Assembly (NCBI GenBank): GCA_035493475.1
Contig: DATJIF010000155.1
Coordinates: 1-64,000, forward strand
Direction of reading: 5' to 3'
DNA from: Actinospica sp035493475
Lineage (GTDB): Bacteria > Actinomycetota > Actinomycetes > Streptomycetales > Catenulisporaceae
Length of the DNA stretch: 64,000 nucleotides
Shown here: one piece after another, positions 33,691-42,352 of the stretch
How the letters are laid out: each line of letters opens with the position of its first letter
Position numbering within the stretch: the stretch's first letter is position 1
Made by a program: the position numbers and the translations under genes
The notes under the pieces: model-generated
Seen by the model: the letters and a program-made list of their open reading frames with translations, nothing else
Told to the model about the DNA's origin: nothing
Databases searched by the model: none

Positions 33691-35133
33691 ATGAGACATC
33701 GACGCCTGCTGGTTCTGCTCATCTGCTGCGCCAGCATCTTCCTGGCCGTGCTGGACATCTCCATCGTCAACGTCGCGCTGCCGGACATCCGCGGCAGCCT
33801 GCACGCCTCGGTCTCCGGGCTGCAGTGGACCGTGGACGCGTACACCCTCGTGATGGCGTGCTTCCTGGTGCTGGCCGGGGCCACGGCCGACCGGGTCGGG
33901 CGCCGCCGCGTCTTCCAGACCGGGCTCGCGGTCTTCGGGCTCGGCTCGCTGCTGTGCGGGCTGGCTCCCGGGATCGGCTGGCTGGTCGCGGCGCGCGTCG
34001 TGCAGGCCGTCGGCGGCACGATGCTCAACCCGGTCGCGATGGCGATCATCGTGAACACCTTCCCGGAACCGGCCGAGCGGGCCCGCGCGATCGGGGTGTT
34101 CGGCTCGATGACCGGCCTGTCCCTCGCGCTCGGCCCGATCCTCGGCGGCGCGCTCGTCGGCACGTTCGGCTGGCACGCGGTCTTCCTGATCAACCTGCCC
34201 ATCGTCGCCGCCGCGCTCGTCGGCACCGCGCGCTACGTGCCGGAATCCCGCGCCGCACGGGCCCGCCGGGTCGATCCGGTAGGCCAGATCCTCGTCATGC
34301 TGCTGCTCGGCGGCATCGTGTTCGCGCTGATCGAGTCGAGCACGCTCGGCTGGACCTCGCCGACCATCCTCGCCCTGCTGGCCGTCGCCGCGATCGGCCT
34401 GATCGGAATCCTGATCTACGAACCGCGCCGCGCCGAACCGCTGCTCGACCTGCGACTGTTCCGCAGCGTCCCGTTCAGTTCGGCGATCGTCATGGCCGTC
34501 TGCGCTCTCTGCGGATTCGGCGCGTTCCTCTTCCTCAGCACGCTGTACCTCCAGGACGTGCGCGGCTACTCGGCGCTCGCGGCCGGACTGTTCCTGCTCC
34601 CGGTGGCGTTGCCGGTGCTCTACCTCGCGCCGATCTCCGGACGGCTCACCGGCACACGCGGCCCCCGACTCCCGCTGCTCATCTCCGGTATCGCCCTCGC
34701 GATCGGCGGCGCCGCGGCCACGCTGCTCGACCCGCACACTTCCGTGCCGCTGCTGCTCGCGATCTACCTCGTCTTCGGGATCTTCCTCGGCGCGGTGAAC
34801 CCGCCGATCACCAACACCGCCGTCTCGGGCATGCCGCGCTCGATGGCGGGCCTGGCCGCGTCGCTGGCCTCCGCGAGCCGGCAGACCGGTACCGCGATCG
34901 GCGTAGCGCTCGCGGGCACGATCGCCGGAACCGCCCTGCCGCGCGGCGCCACGGCGTTCACCCGTGCGGAGCAGGGCGTGTGGTGGACGGTCTGCGCGCT
35001 CGGCCTGGTGATCACGGCGCTCGCGCTGCTGAGCACCGGTCCGAAGGCGCTGCGCAGCGCCACTCGGGCGGCCGCGCGGGTGGCGGGTGAGGAGCCGCAG
35101 ACGGCAGCCGTGACCGCCACCCGATTGGGCTAG
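33691..35133 (+). CDS. MFS drug exporter, DHA2 family
   Basis: 480 aa with about 14 membrane segments. The opening LDISIVNVALPDIRGSLHAS and the motif LQWTVDAYTLVMACFLVLAGATADRVGRRR are diagnostic of the EmrB/QacA (DHA2, 14-TMS) group of proton-driven drug exporters. No ribosome site precedes the ATG, consistent with a leaderless transcript from the MerR-type promoter. The MMPL transporter starts 101 bp downstream and may be part of the same response. Confidence 0.92.
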   Translation: MRHRRLLVLLICCASIFLAVLDISIVNVALPDIRGSLHASVSGLQWTVDAYTLVMACFLVLAGATADRVGRRRVFQTGLAVFGLGSLLCGLAPGIGWLVAARVVQAVGGTMLNPVAMAIIVNTFPEPAERARAIGVFGSMTGLSLALGPILGGALVGTFGWHAVFLINLPIVAAALVGTARYVPESRAARARRVDPVGQILVMLLLGGIVFALIESSTLGWTSPTILALLAVAAIGLIGILIYEPRRAEPLLDLRLFRSVPFSSAIVMAVCALCGFGAFLFLSTLYLQDVRGYSALAAGLFLLPVALPVLYLAPISGRLTGTRGPRLPLLISGIALAIGGAAATLLDPHTSVPLLLAIYLVFGIFLGAVNPPITNTAVSGMPRSMAGLAASLASASRQTGTAIGVALAGTIAGTALPRGATAFTRAEQGVWWTVCALGLVITALALLSTGPKALRSATRAAARVAGEEPQTAAVTATRLG

Positions 35134-35234
35134 TGACGCAGTCGGGTCCGGCGGGGCGGCGCAGCATGGGAAGTCCAGGGCTTCGGCGGACCTGGCACAG
35201 CTTGCCGCGTCATGTCACGTCTGGGGAGCAGCCG

Positions 35235-37514
35235 ATGAAGACCCACGAAAGAGTCGCCAGGACCGCGCCGCCGGAGACCTCGGGGCAGGGAGCCGGCGGG
35301 CGCCGGAAGGGGATCCTGCGCCGGATCGGCGAGTTCTCGGCCCGGCACAGCGTGCTGGTGATCGTGCTGTTCCTCGCCGCACTCGGCGCGCTGCAAGGAC
35401 TCAATCACTCGTTCGGCGGTACGTATTCGGACGACTTCTCGCTGCCGGGCACCCAATCGTACGAAGGCTCCCAGGTGCTCCAGCAGCACGCGGCGAGCTT
35501 CGGCGGAACCGGAGCCCAGATCGTCATGTACGACGGCTCCGGTCCGCTCAGCTCGAAGCAGAGCCAGGTGAACCAGGCCGTCACCTCGCTCCAGCACCTC
35601 CAGCACGTCCTGTCCGTGCAGAGCCCGCTGCCCGGCTCGACGGCGCAGCAGAACGCCGCCGCGCTGTCCAAGGACGGCAAGACCGGCTATATCACGATCC
35701 GCTTCGACGCGAACCCGACCTCGTACGGCGACGCGTACCTCGACGGCGTGGACGCGGCCGTGGTGCCGCTGCGCGATGCGGGAGTGCAGGTCGAGTACGG
35801 CGGTCCGCTCGGCGAGCTCGCGCGGCCGAAGGCGTCCGAGATGACGAGCGAGGGCATCGGCTTCGCGGTCGCGATCATCGTCCTGCTGATCGGCTTCGGC
35901 AGCGTCATCGCCTCGGGAATCCCGCTGATCACGGCCCTGATCAGCGTCGTCGCCGGACTCGCCGCGCTCGGCCTGATCGCGGCCGCGCTCACGTTCGCGA
36001 GCGTGTCGCCGACCCTCGCGACGATGATCGGCCTCGGCGTGGGGATCGACTACGCCCTCTTCCTGGTCACGCGGCATCGACAGCAGTTGATGGACGGCGT
36101 CGATCCGGTGCACGCCGCCGGACGCGCCGTGGCCACGTCGGGCCGCGCCGTGCTCGTCTCCGGCTGCACGGTGATCGTGGCGCTCGCAGGGCTGTACGTC
36201 TCCCGGATCCAGTTCATCGGGCGGCTCGGCGCCGCCGCCGCGGTCACCGTCGTCACCGCGGTCATCGGCGCGCTCGTGCTCGTGCCCGCGCTGCTCGGTC
36301 TGATCGGCCGTCGGATCGACAAGGTGACCGTGCGCAAGCCGATCGCCGAACGCGAGGAGGGCGAGGCGCCCGGCGGGATCGCGCACGGGCCCTGGCACCG
36401 GTACGCGGTGCGCGTGCAGCGGCGGCCCTGGTGGTTCCTGGCCGGCGGCGTGATTGTGCTCGGCGTGCTCGCGATCCCGCTGTTCTCCATACAACTCGGC
36501 CACATCGGCGACGGTGCGGATCCGACGAACTTCACCGACCGGCGCGCCTACGACCTGATCGCCACCGGCTTCGGCCCCGGCGCGAACGGCCCGTTCACCA
36601 TCGCCGTCGACCAGAGCAACGTGCCGCAGTCCGACCGGTCCGCGCTCGCGAGCAAGCTGCAGCAGAGTCTCGCCGATGTTCCCGGCGCGGCCAGCAGCAG
36701 TCCGCCGCAGCCCGTCGGCGACGGCGACATCCTCGTCTCCACGGTCATCTCGAAGACCTCCCCGCAGGACGCCTCGACGACGGCCCTGTTCAACGACCTC
36801 AAGGACAACGTGCTGCCGTCCGCGGTCGCCGGAACCGCCGCCGTGCCCTACGTGACCGGGACGACGGCCGCGCAGGTCGACTTCGAGGAGCTCATCTCCA
36901 GCCGGCTGCTGCTCATCATCGTGGTCGTGGTCGCGCTGGCCTTCGTCATCATCCTGTGCGTGTTCCGAGGTCCGCTGGTGGCGCTGAAAGCCGCCGCGCT
37001 CAACCTGGTCTCGATCGCGGCGTCGTACGGCGTGGTGGTCGCCGTCTTCCAGTGGGGGTGGGGCGGTCCGGCGCTCGGGGTGTCCGGCAAGGTGCCCATC
37101 GAGAGCTACGTCCCGATGATGATGTTCGCCATCGTGTTCGGGCTGAGCATGGACTACGAGGTCTTCCTGCTCTCGCGCGTGCACGAGAGCTGGAAGGAGA
37201 CGGGGGAGAGCAGGCAGAGCGTCGCGCACGGCCTGGAGGTGACGGCCCGGGTGATCACGTGCGCCGCGCTGATCATGGTGAGCGTGTTCGCCGCGTTCCT
37301 GCTGGACAACAACATCGTCGTCAAGATGCTGGGCCTGGGACTCGCCGTCAGTGTCCTGATCGACGCGACGATCGTCAGGCTGCTGCTGGTGCCCGCCGTG
37401 ATGACGCTGCTCGGCCGCTGGGCCTGGTGGACGCCGCGCTGGCTGGACCGGATCCTGCCGCACATCGACGCCGAGGGCGAGAACGTGGACCTCAGCGCGC
37501 CGAAGAGCGGGTGA
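35235..37514 (+). CDS. MMPL/RND-family transporter
   Basis: 759 aa from the ATG at 35235. Two repeats each have a first membrane helix (about 36-56 and 396-418), a large extracytoplasmic loop and a bundle of five helices. GVGIDYALFLVTRHR and FGLSMDYEVFLLSRVHE are the matching MMPL signatures with the buried Asp-Tyr pairs used for proton coupling. Family members export lipids, siderophores or drugs. At 759 aa it is of the short YdfJ-like type. It is 25 kb from the Pks13-like locus, so a link to that lipid is not supported by position. Confidence 0.93.
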   Translation: MKTHERVARTAPPETSGQGAGGRRKGILRRIGEFSARHSVLVIVLFLAALGALQGLNHSFGGTYSDDFSLPGTQSYEGSQVLQQHAASFGGTGAQIVMYDGSGPLSSKQSQVNQAVTSLQHLQHVLSVQSPLPGSTAQQNAAALSKDGKTGYITIRFDANPTSYGDAYLDGVDAAVVPLRDAGVQVEYGGPLGELARPKASEMTSEGIGFAVAIIVLLIGFGSVIASGIPLITALISVVAGLAALGLIAAALTFASVSPTLATMIGLGVGIDYALFLVTRHRQQLMDGVDPVHAAGRAVATSGRAVLVSGCTVIVALAGLYVSRIQFIGRLGAAAAVTVVTAVIGALVLVPALLGLIGRRIDKVTVRKPIAEREEGEAPGGIAHGPWHRYAVRVQRRPWWFLAGGVIVLGVLAIPLFSIQLGHIGDGADPTNFTDRRAYDLIATGFGPGANGPFTIAVDQSNVPQSDRSALASKLQQSLADVPGAASSSPPQPVGDGDILVSTVISKTSPQDASTTALFNDLKDNVLPSAVAGTAAVPYVTGTTAAQVDFEELISSRLLLIIVVVVALAFVIILCVFRGPLVALKAAALNLVSIAASYGVVVAVFQWGWGGPALGVSGKVPIESYVPMMMFAIVFGLSMDYEVFLLSRVHESWKETGESRQSVAHGLEVTARVITCAALIMVSVFAAFLLDNNIVVKMLGLGLAVSVLIDATIVRLLLVPAVMTLLGRWAWWTPRWLDRILPHIDAEGENVDLSAPKSG

Positions 37515-37654
37515 GCGGGTGAGCCGCCGCGTCAAGGCCCCCGGATGGCGTAGCGCGGGCCGCACGCCGGGCCGCCGGACGCGGCGGCCGAACCTAGGCT
37601 GGTGATCGCTCACGCCTCACCCCAAGGCGAGGCGACAACCGTCGAGGAGGTCCC

Positions 37655-38473
37655 ATGAGCGCACCGACGACGACAGCCCCGCGACCCCCGCTGGTCGCCG
37701 AGCACCGGCCGCGTCCCTCGCTGATCGGCAACGTGGAGAACGGCTGGGCCGCGCTGGCCGCCGAGTTCTTCGGCACCCTGATCCTGGTGTTCTTCGCGGT
37801 CGGCACGGCCGTGTACGCCGACGCCGCGGCGGGTGTCGTCGGCATCGCGCTGGCCTTCGGCTTCACGCTGATCGCCCTCGTGTACACGATCGGCTCCGTC
37901 TCCGGCTGCCACGTCAACCCGGCCGTCACGCTCGGCATGGTGCTCTCCGGGCGGATGAACGCCGTCTGCGGCGCGCTGTACGCGATCGCGCAGTTCTGCG
38001 GCGGCATCGTCGGCGCCCTGCTGCTCTACTGGGTCTCGCACTCCGTGCTCGCGCGCGTCGGCGGCCCGTTCAGCCGCGGGTCCTTCGGTTCCAACGGCTA
38101 CAACGCCAACTCGGACCTGCACATCAGCGCGGGCGGCGCGTTCCTGGTCGAGATCATCCTGACCGCGCTGCTGATCATCGTGGTGCTCGGCGTCACGCAC
38201 GGCCCGGGCGTCAAGGGCCTCGAAGGCGTCGCGATCGGCACCGCGCTGACCGCGATCCACCTCGTCGGCATCCCGCTCACCGGAACCTCCGTCAACCCGG
38301 CGCGTTCGCTCGGCCCGGCGATCTTCGCCGACAACAACGCGCTCAGCCAGGTCTGGCTCTTCATCGTCGCCCCCCTCTGCGGCGCGGTCGTCGGCGTGCT
38401 CGTACACACCGCCATCCGAGGCTACAAGAACGCGCAGGAGGACGCCGAGAAACTGGCCAGGGCCACCAAGTAG
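37655..38473 (+). CDS. aqpZ: aquaporin (MIP family)
   Basis: 272 aa with six membrane segments and two half-helices ending in NPA at 88-90 (GCHVNPAVTLG) and 214-216 (SVNPARSLGPA). The His before the first NPA and Arg217 after the second are pore-lining residues of water-selective channels. The N-terminal 30 residues are Pro-rich and cytosolic. GAGGAGG lies before the ATG. A strong terminator follows 12 bp after the stop, so it is probably monocistronic. Confidence 0.95.
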   Translation: MSAPTTTAPRPPLVAEHRPRPSLIGNVENGWAALAAEFFGTLILVFFAVGTAVYADAAAGVVGIALAFGFTLIALVYTIGSVSGCHVNPAVTLGMVLSGRMNAVCGALYAIAQFCGGIVGALLLYWVSHSVLARVGGPFSRGSFGSNGYNANSDLHISAGGAFLVEIILTALLIIVVLGVTHGPGVKGLEGVAIGTALTAIHLVGIPLTGTSVNPARSLGPAIFADNNALSQVWLFIVAPLCGAVVGVLVHTAIRGYKNAQEDAEKLARATK

Positions 38474-38485
38474 CGGCACATGCGC

Positions 38486-38521
38486 AAGCCCCCCGCGTCC
38501 TTCGCCGGACGCGGGGGGCTT
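38486..38521 (+). terminator. strong factor-independent-type terminator
   Basis: A perfect 15-bp stem, 38486-38500 with 38507-38521 (core GCCCCCCGCGTCC), around a 6-nt loop. It closes the aquaporin transcript and isolates the ABC exporter that begins just after it. Confidence 0.85.
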
Positions 38522-38582
38522 CGCTGTCCGCGACGTGGAAAGGCCTTTCCCTCAAGCGGATCCGTTTGGAATCATCGGATGC

Positions 38583-40355
38583 GTGGCGTACTGCACCGAA
38601 CCCATCGACCACCATTACCGCGGCGAGCACCCGCTGCTGACGCTCGCCTATCTCGCTCGGGAGGACCGGGGCCGACTCGCCCTCGGGACCGTCCTGTTCG
38701 TCGTCAAATCAAGCCCTACGTGGCTGCTGCCGCTGATCACGGCCAATGTCGTGGACGTCGTCGTCACGCATCAGCCGATCGCGCGGCTGTGGATCAACTG
38801 CGGGCTGATGCTCGCGCTGCTGCTGTTCAACTACCCCGGCCACGTGTTGTACGTACGCTGCTACAGCTACGTGATCCGGCGCATCAGCAACACGTTGCGT
38901 ATCGCGCTGTGCCGCCGCCTGCAGGAGCTGTCGATCGGCTATCACACGCGGACCAGCTCGGGAGTGTTGCAGACAAAGGTCATCCGCGACGTGGAGACCA
39001 TCGAGCAGATGCTGCAGCAGGCCTCTGACGGGGCGCTCGGCGCGTCCTCGGCGCTCGTCGGCGGGCTGATCGTCATCGCCTACCGCACACCGAGTTTCCT
39101 GCCGGTGATCCTCGTTCTCGTCCCGGCCGCCGCGTTCATCGCGACGAAGCTGCGCGCCCCGCTGCGGCAGCGCAACGAGGACTTCCGCGAGGAGGTCGAG
39201 CAGCTCTCGTCGCGCGTGCTGGAGATGACCTCGCTGATCCCGATCACGCGCGGGCACGGGCTGGAGCGCAGCGCGATCGAGCGGATGGACGGCACGCTCA
39301 GCCGCGTGCGCAAGGCCGGTCAGACGCTCGACCTGACGAACGGGCGCTTCGGCTCGCTCGCCTGGATCGTGCTCAACACCGTCGGCGTCGGCTGCCTCGC
39401 GGGGGCCGCGCTCATCGCGTACTACGGCGCCTTCGGCCTGACCGCGGGCGACGTCGTGATGCTCAGCGCCTTCTTCACCACGCTCACCGGCGCCACGACC
39501 GGCCTGCTGAACCTCGCGCCGATGATCACCAAGGGGCTCGAATCGGTACGCTCGGTCGGCGAGGTGCTGCAGGCGCCCGACCTGGAGAGCAACGAGGGCA
39601 AGACCGAGGTCGAAGCCACGCGTGGCGCGTTCGAGTTCCGGGACGTCACCTTCCGGTATCCGGACTCCGAGCGGCCGTCGGTGGAGCACTTCGACCTGTC
39701 CGTGCGGCCGGGGGAGACGGTCGCGCTCGTCGGCGCGTCCGGCGCGGGCAAGTCCACGGTGCTCAATCTGGTCATCGGCTTCCTGCGGCCCACCGACGGC
39801 CGGATCGAGCTCGACGGCGTGGACATGGAGCGGCTCGACCTGCGCACCTTCCGCCGCTTCGTGTCGGTCGTGCCGCAGGAGACGATCCTGTTCGAGGGCA
39901 CGATCCGGCAGAACGTCAGCTACGGGCTCGACGACGTGACCGACGAGGCGATCCGGGCCGCCCTGCGCGACGCCAACGCGCTGGAGTTCGTGGAGCAGCT
40001 GCCGGGCGGGCTCGACACCGTCGTCGGCGAGCGCGGCGCCCGGCTGTCCGGCGGCCAGAAACAGCGGATCGCCATCGCCCGCGCCGTGATCCGCGATCCC
40101 AGGGTGCTGATCCTCGACGAGGCGACCTCGGCGCTGGACTCACGGTCCGAGGCGCTGATCCAGGAGGCGCTGCACCGGCTGATGCGCGGCCGCACCACGT
40201 TCGTCGTCGCGCACCGGCTCTCCACCATCCAGGACGCCGACCGCATCGTCGTGATGGACGGCGGGCACGTCTCACAGGTCGGCACGCACGAGGCCCTGCT
40301 CAGCGCGCGGGGAGCCTACGCGCAGCTGCACGCGGTGCAATTCGCTCAACGCTAA
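38583..40355 (+). CDS. ABC exporter, fused permease-ATPase
   Basis: About 590 aa from the GTG at 38583; an in-frame GTG at 38535 would add 16 residues but lies only 14 bp after the terminator. The N-terminal half (to about 320) has the six helices of a type-1 exporter. The ATPase has Walker A GASGAGKST, Q-loop VVPQET, signature LSGGQKQR, Walker B VLILDEATSALD and the switch VAHRLST. Half-transporters of this type dimerise and export lipids, peptides or drugs. The gene stands alone and the substrate is unknown. Confidence 0.9.
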   Translation: MAYCTEPIDHHYRGEHPLLTLAYLAREDRGRLALGTVLFVVKSSPTWLLPLITANVVDVVVTHQPIARLWINCGLMLALLLFNYPGHVLYVRCYSYVIRRISNTLRIALCRRLQELSIGYHTRTSSGVLQTKVIRDVETIEQMLQQASDGALGASSALVGGLIVIAYRTPSFLPVILVLVPAAAFIATKLRAPLRQRNEDFREEVEQLSSRVLEMTSLIPITRGHGLERSAIERMDGTLSRVRKAGQTLDLTNGRFGSLAWIVLNTVGVGCLAGAALIAYYGAFGLTAGDVVMLSAFFTTLTGATTGLLNLAPMITKGLESVRSVGEVLQAPDLESNEGKTEVEATRGAFEFRDVTFRYPDSERPSVEHFDLSVRPGETVALVGASGAGKSTVLNLVIGFLRPTDGRIELDGVDMERLDLRTFRRFVSVVPQETILFEGTIRQNVSYGLDDVTDEAIRAALRDANALEFVEQLPGGLDTVVGERGARLSGGQKQRIAIARAVIRDPRVLILDEATSALDSRSEALIQEALHRLMRGRTTFVVAHRLSTIQDADRIVVMDGGHVSQVGTHEALLSARGAYAQLHAVQFAQR

Positions 40356-40488
40356 ACGTTCCCGTTTTCCTTGCCTGGCCTTCACCGCGTCGGCAATCTT
40401 AATGAAAGTCCGCCCCATCCCACCCGCCGCCCACTCGGCGCGGGGCGGTTGCATGAGCATCCTGATCGACACCCACGAAGGAGCCAGC

Positions 40489-41211
40489 GTGCTCAAAGTC
40501 ATGATACGCGTCGCCACCCTCGCGACCGCGGCGACCGCCATGGTCGCGCCCGCCGTCCCGGCCGCGGCGACCGCCGCGGCCCACGGGCTGGCGTTCCGTC
40601 CGCTGCACTACAACACGAACGGCTACAACTGGGGCGGCTACGCCGCCACCGGCAGCGGCTTCACCTCGGTCTCGGCCAGCTGGACCGAGCCGAGCGCGAC
40701 CTGCAGCTCCACCAACGACCTGTACGCGCCCTGGGTCGGCATCGACGGCTACGGCTCCTCGACCGTCGAGCAGACCGGCGTGGCCACGGACTGCTCCAGC
40801 GGCAGCCCGGTGGACGAGCCCTGGTACGAGATGTACCCGGCGAACCCGGTCTACCTGAGCACCAGCTCGCACCCGGTGTACGCCGGCGACAGCATCAGCG
40901 CCTCGGTCACCTACGCCGGGAGCAACAAGTACACCCTGAAGCTGAGCGACTCGACCGAGGGCTGGACGTACACCACGACCAAGACCCTGTCGGCGTCGCG
41001 GACCAGCGCCGAGGTCATCATCGAGTCGCCGACCGGCTCGTACCCGAACTTCGGCACGCTGAACTTCACCTCGGCGAAGGTCAACGGGTCCGCGCTCAGC
41101 TCCTTCAGCCCGACCGCGCTCGACCCGAGCTCGAACGGCGTCTACGAGGCCCGCACCAGCGCGCTGGGCTCCAGCGGCACCTCGTTCTCGGACACCTTCC
41201 TGCACGAGTAA
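40489..41211 (+). CDS. secreted glutamic peptidase, G1 (eqolisin) family
   Basis: 240 aa from the GTG at 40489, chosen for the GAAGGAG 7 nt upstream. The signal peptide is about 1-30 (AxA sites). The mature protein begins with NWGGYAATGSGFTSVSASWTEPS, the G1 signature. Gln95 (STVEQTG) and Glu114 (WYEMYP) occupy the positions of the catalytic Gln/Glu pair of eqolisins. Cys72 and Cys102 could pair. Eqolisins are acid-active endopeptidases known first from fungi; bacterial members occur in acid-soil bacteria. A perfect terminator follows. Confidence 0.88.
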   Translation: MLKVMIRVATLATAATAMVAPAVPAAATAAAHGLAFRPLHYNTNGYNWGGYAATGSGFTSVSASWTEPSATCSSTNDLYAPWVGIDGYGSSTVEQTGVATDCSSGSPVDEPWYEMYPANPVYLSTSSHPVYAGDSISASVTYAGSNKYTLKLSDSTEGWTYTTTKTLSASRTSAEVIIESPTGSYPNFGTLNFTSAKVNGSALSSFSPTALDPSSNGVYEARTSALGSSGTSFSDTFLHE

Positions 41212-41227
41212 ACCGACTGACGGCACG

Positions 41228-41263
41228 CGTCGGGGCCGGGATCGCGCGATCCCGGCCCCGACG
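41228..41263. terminator. 36-bp perfect palindrome, bidirectional terminator
   Basis: Bases 41228-41263 are fully self-complementary, an 18-bp arm each side centred on GCGC. It lies between the convergent peptidase and aldo/keto reductase genes, 16 and 6 bp from their stops, and can stop transcription from both. Confidence 0.85.
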
Positions 41264-41269
41264 GGTGGC

Positions 41270-42301
41270 TCACGCCTCGCCGGACGCGGCCCACAGGTTG
41301 ATGCCGGCCTCGATGGCGTACTTGTCGATGCGCTCGAGCTCCTCGGCGGTGAAGTCGAGCCGGTCCAGCGCGCCGAGGCTGTCGTCGAGCTGCGCGACGC
41401 TGCTGGCGCCGATCAGCACCGAGGTGACGCGCGGGTCGCGCAGCGCCCAGGCCAGCGCCATCTGGGCGAGGGTCTGGCCGCGCTCGCCGGCCATCGCGTC
41501 CAGCGCGCGCACGTGCTCGAGGGTGCGCTCGTTGAGCATCTCGGAGGACAGCGACGTGTTGCGGGCGGCGCGCGAGTCGGACGGAATACCCTTGAGGTAT
41601 TTATTCGTCAGGATGCCCTGCGCGAGCGGCGAGAAGGCGATGCAGCCCACGCCGGTCTCGCCGAGGACGTCGGTCAGCCCGTGCTCGATCCAGCGGTTCA
41701 GCATCGAGTACGAGGGCTGATGGATCAGCAGCGGCGTGCCGAGCGACTTGAGGATCTCCGCGGCCTCCCGGGTGCGCTCCGGGCTGTACGAGGAGATGCC
41801 CGCGTACAGCGCGCGGCCGGAGCGGACGGCCGTGTCCAGCGCGCCCATCGTCTCCTCGAGCGGGGTGTCCGGGTCGAAGCGGTGGCTGTAGAAGATGTCG
41901 ACGTAGTCCAGGCCCATCCGCTCCAGCGACTGGTCCAGGCTCGCCAGCAGGTACTTGCGCGAGCCGCCGCCCTGGCCGTACGGGCCGGGCCACATGTCGT
42001 AGCCCGCCTTGGTGGAGATGATCAGCTCGTCGCGGTACGGGCGGAAGTCCTCGGCGAAGATCCGGCCGAAGTTGCGCTCGGCGCTGCCGTAGGGCGGGCC
42101 GTAGTTGTTGGCCAGGTCGAAGTGGGTCACGCCGCGGTCGAAGGCCCGGCGCAGGATGGCGCGCTGGTCCGCGAGGCGCAGCCCCTCGTCCCCGAAGTTG
42201 TGCCACAGGCCGAGTGAGACGGCGGGCAGGTCGAGGCCGGAGCGTCCGCAGCGGCGGAAGGTCGCGCCTTCGTACCGGTCCGCGGCAGCGTGATAACCCA
42301 T
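41270..42301 (-). CDS. aldo/keto reductase, YghZ/GprA type
   Basis: 343 aa. TIM-barrel reductase with the tetrad Asp (FDLANN), Tyr (NYGPPYGSAE), Lys (ISTKAGYDMWPGPYG) and His (FYSHRFD). The block TKAGYDMWPGPYGQGGGSRKYL is typical of L-glyceraldehyde-3-phosphate/methylglyoxal reductases (YghZ). The NADPH site is near the C-terminus (SVLIGASSVAQLDDSL). AGGAGC lies before the ATG, and a perfect operator-like repeat lies 20-41 bp upstream. It probably detoxifies reactive aldehydes. Confidence 0.93.
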   Translation of the reverse strand: MGYHAAADRYEGATFRRCGRSGLDLPAVSLGLWHNFGDEGLRLADQRAILRRAFDRGVTHFDLANNYGPPYGSAERNFGRIFAEDFRPYRDELIISTKAGYDMWPGPYGQGGGSRKYLLASLDQSLERMGLDYVDIFYSHRFDPDTPLEETMGALDTAVRSGRALYAGISSYSPERTREAAEILKSLGTPLLIHQPSYSMLNRWIEHGLTDVLGETGVGCIAFSPLAQGILTNKYLKGIPSDSRAARNTSLSSEMLNERTLEHVRALDAMAGERGQTLAQMALAWALRDPRVTSVLIGASSVAQLDDSLGALDRLDFTAEELERIDKYAIEAGINLWAASGEA

Positions 42302-42320
42302 GGTGGTGCTCCTATGGACT

Positions 42321-42342
42321 GTTGGATCCGTGTCGATCCAAC
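42321..42342 (-). promoter_or_regulatory. palindromic operator upstream of aldo/keto reductase
   Basis: GTTGGATC, 6 bp, GATCCAAC: a perfect 8-bp inverted repeat immediately upstream of the ribosome site, in the 51-bp gap after the glycosyltransferase gene. It is well placed for a repressor; it could also be a small hairpin in the leader. Confidence 0.5.
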
Positions 42343-42352
42343 TCTTGTCCGG

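Noticed and set aside
35235..37514. MMPL transporter as the MmpL3-like flippase of the Pks13-like locus
   Set aside because: It is 25 kb away, next to MerR-controlled drug efflux, and of the short YdfJ-like type; nothing in the sequence ties it to the lipid genes.
35130..37613. 827-residue minus-strand ORF opposite the MMPL transporter
   Set aside because: His/Asp/Arg-rich antisense reading of membrane-protein codons, no plausible start context.
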